A stretch of 39,296 nt of DNA, from contig LXFE01000183.1 of the NCBI GenBank assembly GCA_001929475.1, positions 1-39,296 of the forward strand, given 5' to 3'. Made by a program: the position numbers and the translations under genes. This DNA is from Neolecta irregularis DAH-3. Lineage: Eukaryota > Ascomycota > Neolectomycetes > Neolectales > Neolectaceae. This document shows, piece by piece, positions 31,939 through 39,296 of the stretch (position 1 is the stretch's first letter; each line of letters begins with the position of its first letter). A model generated the notes under the pieces. That model saw only the letters and a list, made by a program, of their open reading frames with translations. It was not told the DNA's origin and ran no database searches.

Positions 31939-34194
31939 TGTGACTAATATCGAAGTCAGCCTGGGGTACTGACACCAGCGGGTCTAAGATGGTGTGGTAC
32001 CTTCCTGGCGCTCTACCTGGCACCGCAACGAGGCTTCTGGAAGCAAAAATAGAGTGGAAAAAGCAAGAACAAAGACAAAGAAGACTTGTTCTGGTCTTCT
32101 TAAGTTGTGATTCGTCTGAACATAGAAAGGATGCAGGATGGAGTCGTAGTCGTTTTCGTTTCCGCAGCAGCCGAGGGCCAAACAAATGACTCGGCCAATC
32201 GACTTAACCTTAGGAAGACGCTTTTCTGAGGGGAGGATTGGGTGTTAGGAGGGGTTGGGTGATAAAGTCGGAGGGTAGGATAGAATGGGAATGAGGGTGG
32301 GAGTTGGGGTGGATAAAAGGAGATGAGAAAAAATGACAGAGGGCTTTGGAAGGTCAGACACTCTGAGACACGGACTAGTTCACCCAAACAGATCCCTGCG
32401 ATGCTATTTCGACTGAGCCGGTCCCGATCCAACCCGTGCTATTGCAAGTGTGAAATGGAAAGAAATTTGTAAAAGAACAGCAGGCTTCAGATCGAAAAAA
32501 GCAGGCAGGATATAGAGGCAAACCAACAAGGTAATGTGGAGAAGAACCCTTAAACGATTTTCTATATACGCCTCCTAGTCATATGCTACTCTTCCTGCCC
32601 TCCTTGGATTGTTTCTCCTTGTCGTCTGCATTCGTAACTCCTTTCGTCGAGAAGACCCTTTGGGTATTCATCTCTTAACCTTATGTGGACTCGAAAAAAT
32701 TGTTATACTTGGCAATCCCCCATTGACCGCCGAACTGCAATCTGGATGCCTGTTTTCTAAACAGACAAATCGTCATCAACATTTTAATCAATCCCGTTGT
32801 GTCTTGGAAATAATACACGCACCTATCCCTGAGACTTTTCCTCAACTCGAACACGCAGAACCAGCGAACGAATAGGGTAATCAATGGAAGGCATTCCACA
32901 AATGAGGTTGGCCTCAGAACAAACGCCAGCTAAAATTGTGTTTAACAAGATTTGACAAATTGCCTCCTATTTTCAGACATCCCCGCAATCAAAGTACCAT
33001 CACAGATGAATCACCAAGGATTCTGGAAAGTTCAGAATTAGGTCTACTCACTCAGAGCGATCTGCTCGGCCAAACTCCACCGCTCTCGCGATGTTTTACG
33101 TTTGCCACTGGTTGACGTTCGACGTTCCTAGCTTTGGTGGGCTTCTAGACTAAATCATTCGGATAAACAATGGGATGGGGACGTTTGTTATCAGGGGAAA
33201 TGCAGGATCCTCCCGAAAGCTTCTTTATAAGTTGAGCAACTGAAGACGAGTACTCGTACCTTTTATCGAAAATGAAAATGAATTTCGGATCCACAAAACC
33301 CGCTTTTGAACTGACGTGGTCACTATCAATCCGAATCTCGCGGATCTTACCGGATCATGCTAGCTTCACAAAAACTTGATTAATCTTGGAAGCAGATGGT
33401 TTTCATATGTAGCCCTCAAGAGAGGCTATGCCCAAGACAGGAATGCTAGTGTTTTTCACCTTTCCATGTCATAGATGTTTGTACAAATCTTACGCATGTG
33501 AACTCCCGTTCCTCTTAGCAATGAGCTGGAGACATGAGAATGGTCTTCGATCAATGACTCGAAGCTTTAGCATACGATCGTATTCTCTTCATCACTATGT
33601 ACCGAACTTGTCGGAGTACACTGCAGGACATCAATATATGCAGAGATGGTACAGTCTTATGTCACAGCGCTAGTTAGAAGACGAGCTATGCGTTTGAAAT
33701 TAATCAAACCTGCCTGGTCAGCCTTATTTTTTCTGATCGTCTAAGAGCAATAGCACATGTGATCCACAATCCATTTTATATATAAGGGTGCCTCATAGTG
33801 GCTGTCTAGTATCTTGACAAAATATAATTCTCCATTCCACGACGAACCATGCCATTGTAGAATGGAGGATATCCGACCGTGATAATAATAGATATATAAC
33901 AGTTCCAGGAACCAATTTACCTTTAGATATACAGAACTCTCCTCGACTGGTTGTGATTTGTCTGTGAGATGGTGGGCAGATCCATATTTGTTATATGATC
34001 AGGATGATTTGATTAAAAAGACAAAGTGAAGTTGTTTGAGAAGGATTGCATGTGTTACAAGATGACCGGTTTGAATCGTACGCAGATTTTCATATTCTTG
34101 AATATACAACGCTAATTTTTGCGGTTATTGCACGAACTTGTCGCGTATTACTCGTGACTTGGCGTTTGGTAACCTTGGAAGTCTGCGGCAAACC
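31939..34194. other. Long gene-poor region
   Basis: 2.26 kb between the divergent cyclin (-) and CENP-H-like (+) genes. Several ORFs of 65-120 codons exist on both strands, but none shows family blocks, even codon use or plausible short introns linking them. It may hold long regulatory leaders (PCL/CLG1 genes often have them) or an unrecognised non-coding transcript. Confidence 0.45.
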
Positions 34195-34952
34195 ATGACT
34201 GATATCCTTAACGCATCGGCTGTCGATATCATAAAGAAAATCGCATATTCGAAGGTTGGGTTCCCAGAGCTACGATCCCCAGCAATATTCACACCCAAAG
34301 AAATTGAAATCCTAGGTTTAATAGAGACCCTCGAAGCTTTGAATCTCGAGCACCACTCAGTCTTACCTTCACCTGTCTACTATCCAAGTGATGATCTTCA
34401 GGAAGCAATCGATCTGTATAAGCACCATCAGGAGATCCTTGTGAGTGTTTTGAGAGCGAGTGAAGTTTTATCGATGGTGTATCATGATACGTATTATTCA
34501 GACGAAAATTCAGCATATTTAACAGTTCAGACAGTATCGACCAGTTGTAGGAAGGCGCGACAAGCTATGCTCATCGATATTACTAAACGGAGAGACCCTA
34601 CGAGCATTAGAGCGCGACCTCAAAAATGTTGAAAGACTTATCGATTGTACCGGTGCAGTCCGAAAAGCTATCTGATATCAATAGCTCAACTGAAGCTCAA
34701 TCAGCAGATAATTTATCAAATACAAATAGCTCTAAAATCTCCAAGGCTTGATCAGGAACAAGTTAACAGGCAACAGGGAGCTTTTCATGACCTTTCTTAC
34801 AAGCTAGAGTTAACACACGACTAAAGGTTACAAAGCAGAAACATGACATTCTACGAAATACCTTTAGTGGACTGCTGCTTGAAAGCGGGGTAAAATGGAC
34901 CATTGATAAGAAACTTTGTAGAGCAATGGCAATTTGCGGGAAAGAGTATTAG
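34195..34952 (+). CDS. CENP-H/Fta3-like kinetochore protein
   Basis: Candidate inner-kinetochore (CCAN/Sim4 complex) subunit. Four exons 34195-34476, 34526-34652, 34685-34761, 34827-34952 (introns 49, 32, 65 nt) give 203 aa. N-terminal part: FTPKEIEILGLIETLEALNLE, then LYKHHQEILVSVLRASEVL, GRRDKLCSSILLNGETLRAL, and a long heptad-rich helix (LERDLKNVERLID). The C-terminal block KQKHDILRNTFSGLLLESGVKW followed by DKKLCRAM matches the CENP-H C-terminal pattern in which a long helix leads to a G-V-x-W-x-x-D-x-x-L motif. Reading on without introns would hit stops in all frames by 34630. The last intron is longer than usual here, and without it a frame change near 34810 would be needed, so the model is tentative. 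The family call rests on remembered fungal CENP-H sequences. Confidence 0.5.
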
Positions 34953-35346
34953 ATAGCCAATTGTCTGATAGTATTAATATTCGTTTAATTCCGTAACAAA
35001 TCTATCAATAATGTTGCTCGTTCCTCGGGCATAAGAGTCTATTGCTTTGATACGGTGTATAGCAGCTGAGAAACGGTTATTCAAAAATTACTCAACTATG
35101 TGAAGAGAATTACGTTCTCGATTGAAGGAACGAAAGACTTAACATGTCTTCCTCAATTTAACGTGTCAAATACGCATAGTATGCTTTGCCTGAAATCAAG
35201 TCGTCGAGTCGAAAATGAGACAAGAAAAGAACCGGACTAACGAGGAACCTAGGAGGTCCTGTCATGGGATAACAAGTATTTAATTGATCTCTAGACATAA
35301 CTCCTCCCATAACTCATCCAGTAAATCCTCCATAAAATTCCCATTT
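34953..35346. other. Convergent intergenic region
   Basis: 3' flanks of the CENP-H-like gene (+) and the ABC transporter (-). No coding or RNA signal seen. Confidence 0.4.
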
Positions 35347-38300
35347 CTATACACCAGTGTCAGGATCATTCTCTCGCATATTTCCGTCTTGACCATCGGT
35401 GGGTGACAAATAATTTTGTTCCACCGGACTTTCAATTTTGTCAGAACCTTTATTGCTTCTTCGAGTAAACGTTCTCTTAAACTTATTGAGAACTGGTACG
35501 CTAGAAGACGCCGTATTTTGGCTTTGTCGAGGTTGCGATTCTTGAGCGGTTTTTTCGAGATCTGAATATGAAAGTGTCCGAGACATTCGCCGGAATACAC
35601 CAACTCTAGAAGATCGTTGTTTAGAGTTACGAGGTTGGGGTGCAGCAGGCGCTGATTGCTTGTCGGGTTCTTCCTCTAGCATAGACGTAGTATTTGTAGC
35701 TTTCGTAGCTTGACTTGGAACAGTGCCAGCTTGTTTTTTCCACATGCTTGCATAAATACCGTCTTGTTCCACCAAAGAACGATGGTCTCCGCTCTCAATG
35801 ATTTCGCCGTCTCGGAGATATAATATCAAATTCGCGTTGACGATACTACGATATTTAGTGACTGCAATTGGCAGGTATATACGTTGATAGACGATGAGCA
35901 ATTACCAAAGTGGTTCGACCAGCACAGAGTCGCTTGAGAGCCGATTGAACTTCAAGTTCAGTGTTTGAATCAATAGCGCTTGTAGCCTCGTCAAGCAAGA
36001 TGATATAGGGATCTTTAATAATGGCCCGAGCAATTGCAATGCGTTGTAGTTCCCCACCGGATAGTTTTTGACCCCGTTCTCCAACGCTTGTTTCATAACC
36101 TTCAGGGAAACTCAAAATGCGCTGGTGAATTTGTGCTGCTTGACAAGCTGCATAAATTTCAGAATCTGTTGCCCCGCGATTGGCATATTTCAAGTTGAAC
36201 ATGATGCTATCGTTGAACAAAATGGTGTCCTGGGGTACGATGCCTATATGTGAACGAAGACTGTGAAGTGAAACACCTCTAATATCTTGTCCATCGATTT
36301 TTATTTTTCCTGATGTAGGGTCGTAGAATCTGAACAATAGTCGAAAAATACTACTCTTTCCAGCACCGGATTCACCTAGTGATATTAGAAATAGAATTTA
36401 AGGAAGACCTGCCAACAAGTGCAATGGTACTGCCAGCAGGAACCCTAAATGACAAATTCTTCAGTACTGATTTCAATGAAGTGTAACCGAACGATACATT
36501 CTCTGTCCGGTCAGTTACCTATCACAACGTCCATATTACCGAAGGCAACTTCCCCATTAGGAACCCGAAGAGTTTCCGCGTTGGGATCGTCGGCGATTGT
36601 AGGAATCTCGTTGAGCTTCTTGTTGGAAAAAATGGCAAGGTGGAGGTACCAGTTCCAATAGCCTCTCAGCGTCAATAAACTGATTTTGGAGGCTTTTGTA
36701 ATAACTAAAAGTAAGTACACGTTTGTCTCTATGAGACTATACTTAGCAAAGAACTTCATAGGCCTTTCAAGTTGCTGGAGATAAGTTAAGAGAGTGACAA
36801 AATCTCCCACAGTAGCTTGGCCTTGGGCAATTCGGTATACAAAGATAGCACAACAAATGAGTCGGCCAGATGAGAAAATGCCTTCCTCAAAGATCCAAAT
36901 GAAATACATCATAATGTAGTAAATCTTTTCGCTCTTGAGAGTACTGCTAACAGCTTCATTGAACCGCCCATTCTCATACTGATCGCCATTGAATGCCTGG
37001 CTACTGTTAGCCAGCGAAATTAAAACAATTATTACTTTAATTGTTTCGTAATTGACCACGGAATCGTTGCGGATGGCTGCTTCGTTTCTTCTCAGACAAA
37101 CCAGGCGTCTCCTTTCTTTTTTTCGCTTTCTGACCATTCCTACAAAAATGTAGGTCCACGAAACCATTACGATAATCACAACTAAGGCATAGTATGGATC
37201 ATAAAAAATGATAAAGTACGCTATAGCCTAGCATATCAGTTAAAAGAATATCACAGGAAAATAAATACCACTACCAAATCGATTAGATTGGGGACCATGT
37301 GGAAGGAAAGATCCGATATGAAAGATGAAATACTCTCGCCGTGATCGAGACTTCGAAGAACATCGCCAGTCTTCTTACTTAAATGGAAGTCCAACCCGAG
37401 ACTCTGAACATGTTCAAAAGATTTTGTAGCAAGCATCTGAGTTGAATATTGTTCGATACTGAGCCAAAGCGTTTGGCGAATAGTGAACAAAAAACCAGAC
37501 TGAAAGAAACGAACGGAAAGGTAGAGGAATAAAGCTCCCCAAGGAATAACTTTGATTGGTGAAACGGCCAACATCATCAATTTATCGGTCAGATTACCGA
37601 GTGTATAGGGCCCGAGAACATTCATGCCTCGTTCAATCATCATAATCGCAATGCATATAACAAAGTGAATTTGGAGTCTTCGATCGTATTGTGGCCAAAG
37701 ATAAGGAAAGAGTTTCTAAATAAGTCAACTTTTTGAACGCGAAACCAGAAGGTGCCTTGAATCCTTTCACGTAGTCCCAAAAAGGCTTTTCAGATACGTT
37801 TTTAGCGTCGCTATCCCCTGCCCCGGAGGCATCACAAGAACCTTGTGAAGTTTCAATTGCACCATACCCCGCTTCATTCGCGAGGAGAGGTGTGTCTTTA
37901 AGTTTAAAATAGCGAAAAACTCTTTGAAGAGAACGCCGTCTAATGAGGAGATAAAGCAAATTTAAAGTGGCCAGGGTCGAGAGACGAACCAGCGTCGAAG
38001 AAAGGTGCAAGATACTCCAGACATTCATAGTCTGCTGATAAACTCCGAACTCAAGAATCAAGATCAAGGATTCACCGAGTAAAGCAACAATCCAACTACC
38101 AAGTAAATCCCAGTCGATATGGGAATTAAATTTTCGATCGCGCATATTGAGGAGAACCATTCCCCAGACGAAAATGCTAGCGATAAGGTAGATCTTGAAA
38201 GTTTAGTGAAAGAATAGATTGACGATTAAACGACATACAACAAAGTCTTCTTCGGGCTGCCAGGCCAGATGTAAAGTTTGTTGAACAACCAAAAAGACTC

Positions 38301-38508
38301 CATCACTAATCTATATCTTTAGGGAAGAAAATTCCTGATCATTGATACGTACATATGTGCATAGCAAGATGACAGTCAAGACGGTCAGGGGCCATATGCT
38401 AGGGGCGGCTGGAATATGCAGTTTCTCTTTACTTGGAGGCGGGATAATCGAAGTGATGATGTGCGTCAAGAAGACAAGCAGTGGGGTTATATAATGGACC
38501 GTCGCCAT
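35347..38508 (-). CDS. HMT1-type ABC transporter (ABCB6-like half transporter)
   Basis: Homologue of S. pombe Hmt1, a vacuolar half transporter giving heavy-metal tolerance. Eleven exons: 38353-38508, 38239-38310, 37771-38193, 37269-37715, 37036-37227, 36721-36996, 36650-36679, 36540-36615, 36413-36502, 35883-36375, 35347-35845; about 917 aa. TMD0 comes first ([32 protein letters not shown]). The core starts [13 protein letters not shown], then [34 protein letters not shown] and [17 protein letters not shown]. The nucleotide-binding domain has Walker [11 protein letters not shown]-loop IGIVPQDT, signature LSGGE, Walker [11 protein letters not shown] and H-loop IAHRLS. A Ser/Arg-rich C-terminal tail of about 150 residues follows. 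The Walker A codon is split by an intron needing a GC donor (36376-36412). The exon ending at 37771 could instead end at 37756 with another GC donor (40-nt intron). The start at ATG 38508 ([11 protein letters not shown]) is likely but not certain. Confidence 0.88.
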
Positions 38509-39245
38509 CCTCTCTGCGCAGGAAAATGCGATACGAGAAGAATAATATTCCGAACACTGAAGACTCGTAATGCTGGCCAGGTGATCTAATTTTATATAGG
38601 GCCTGCCGAGAAGGTTTAGCATTTTTGTTAGTGTAAGTCCTTGGTCTGAAATCTGAACGCTGGCTGGTAGAGAAAGTAGAACGATAGGGGGTCCTTTCTA
38701 TCGCTGTTATTGCTGGAAAAGTTTGCTGTATAAACATTTCGAGCGAATTTCTGACCTTTTAAGACTCGATCGCCGTAGTTGCCGATTGTTGAAACATACA
38801 AATTGACAGGTTGGACAAATATCAACAGCCCAATGACCATACCACATGAACGGTTCCGTCGTACAACAACACAAATTTGATTCCAATTGATCCATTCAAG
38901 CAAGAATTGGTCGCCCACAGATGGTCTAGACAATGATAAAGGCTTAATTAGCAGTGCAGTTTTCTATAATACTTGAAAGACACATCCTATCCTGGAACAG
39001 TCTAGGACATTTGATGCTGGGCTAGTTGTAATTAGTAAGACCTGGTTTCGCAAGAGATTTATTTACCTATTGGCATATCCAGAGTCGCACACCACGTATT
39101 AAAGGGCCAGGAAAATACACTCTATATGATGTTACATCAGCGCTAGCACAGTACATTTATCAAGGAAAATAAACATTGTACGAGTTAATCATCTCTGGGG
39201 ATTATGCGTGACTATTGGGAATCGATTCCACCCAGACTTGCTAAC
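38509..39245. other. 5' flank of the HMT1-type gene
   Basis: Upstream region on the minus strand. An open frame at 38628-38933 (-) contains a hydrophobic stretch (GMVIGLLIFVQPVNLYV) but could not be spliced to the transporter or recognised. The rest is without a coding signal. Confidence 0.4.
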
Positions 39246-39286
39246 AAGTAAGCAAGTCCAATTCTGGACTTTGGACTTGCTTGCTT
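39246..39286. repeat. Inverted repeat / hairpin at window end
   Basis: Arms AAGTAAGCAAGTCCA (39246-39260) and TGGACTTGCTTGCTT (39272-39286) pair at 14 of 15 positions around an 11-nt loop. It could form a hairpin, or be the end of a small inverted-repeat element continuing outside the window. Confidence 0.8.
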
Positions 39287-39296
39287 GCATATTTCA

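Noticed and set aside
32609-33673. Plus-strand ORFs at 32609-32875 and 33428-33673
   Set aside because: No recognisable motifs, uneven composition, and no short introns that would link them into a gene.
34800-34830. Programmed or mutational frameshift in the CENP-H-like gene
   Set aside because: A 65-nt GT-AG intron (34762-34826) joins the frames without any frameshift, so a shift is not required.
38628-38933. Minus-strand ORF with a hydrophobic patch as an extra N-terminal exon of the transporter
   Set aside because: No frame-consistent intron joins it to the start at 38508, and the family N terminus is already complete.

Overview
This looks like chromosomal DNA from an ascomycete fungus. 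The genes are typical fungal housekeeping genes: a fused three-domain folate synthesis gene, a Bem1-type scaffold, a ChAP exomer subunit, HIR3, a Pho85-type cyclin and an Hmt1-type ABC transporter. Nearly all are cut by very short introns. Splicing by hand gives about 84 introns in 14 genes. Nearly all are 32-60 nt and most are 35-45 nt, with CTAAC/CTGAC/CTAAT-like branch sites close to the acceptor. High intron density, compact AT-rich genes and S. pombe-like gene content (CENP-H/Fta3, Hmt1, PRCC) suggest an early-diverging ascomycete such as Taphrinomycotina. The species is an inference and cannot be fixed from this sequence alone. No transposon, CRISPR array, rRNA or tRNA gene was recognised.

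Layout. 1-6,046: 3' part of an SSF1/PPAN ribosome-biogenesis gene (+) with an in-frame Thr/Pro minisatellite, an unrecognised one-TM protein (-), a PRCC-domain protein (+) and a BEM1/scd2 polarity scaffold (-). 6,047-7,498: gene-free, rich in CCAAT boxes. 7,499-9,127: THP3-like SAC3/GANP protein (-). 10,065-18,431: FOL1, a 60-aa ORF and the 20-exon HIR3, head to tail on the minus strand. 18,680-23,493: a ChAP (BCH1/BUD7) exomer gene, divergent from HIR3, then ARP6 (both +). 23,651-27,992: an unrecognised tail-anchored protein with a PPxY motif (+), riboflavin synthase RIB5 (-), proteasome alpha5 PUP2 (+) and a MOB3/phocein STRIPAK protein (-). 28,100-30,198: 5-hydroxyisourate hydrolase and the proteasomal ATPase RPT5 (+). 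30,682-38,508: a CLG1/PCL-type cyclin (-), a CENP-H-like kinetochore protein (+) and an HMT1-type ABC transporter (-). The window ends in a near-perfect inverted repeat.

Functional links. Two proteasome subunits (alpha5 and Rpt5) lie about 2 kb apart, and two histone-exchange factors (HIR3 and ARP6) about 3.5 kb apart. Most genes are independent. The unusual material is mainly in gene structure: ultra-short introns, GC-AG introns, frame-preserving introns, a 14-nt microexon, the TGA-ATG abutting ORFs at HIR3/FOL1, the coding minisatellite and a few proteins I could not place. All exon models were made by eye and checked only for frame and for similarity to remembered family sequences. No database search was run.
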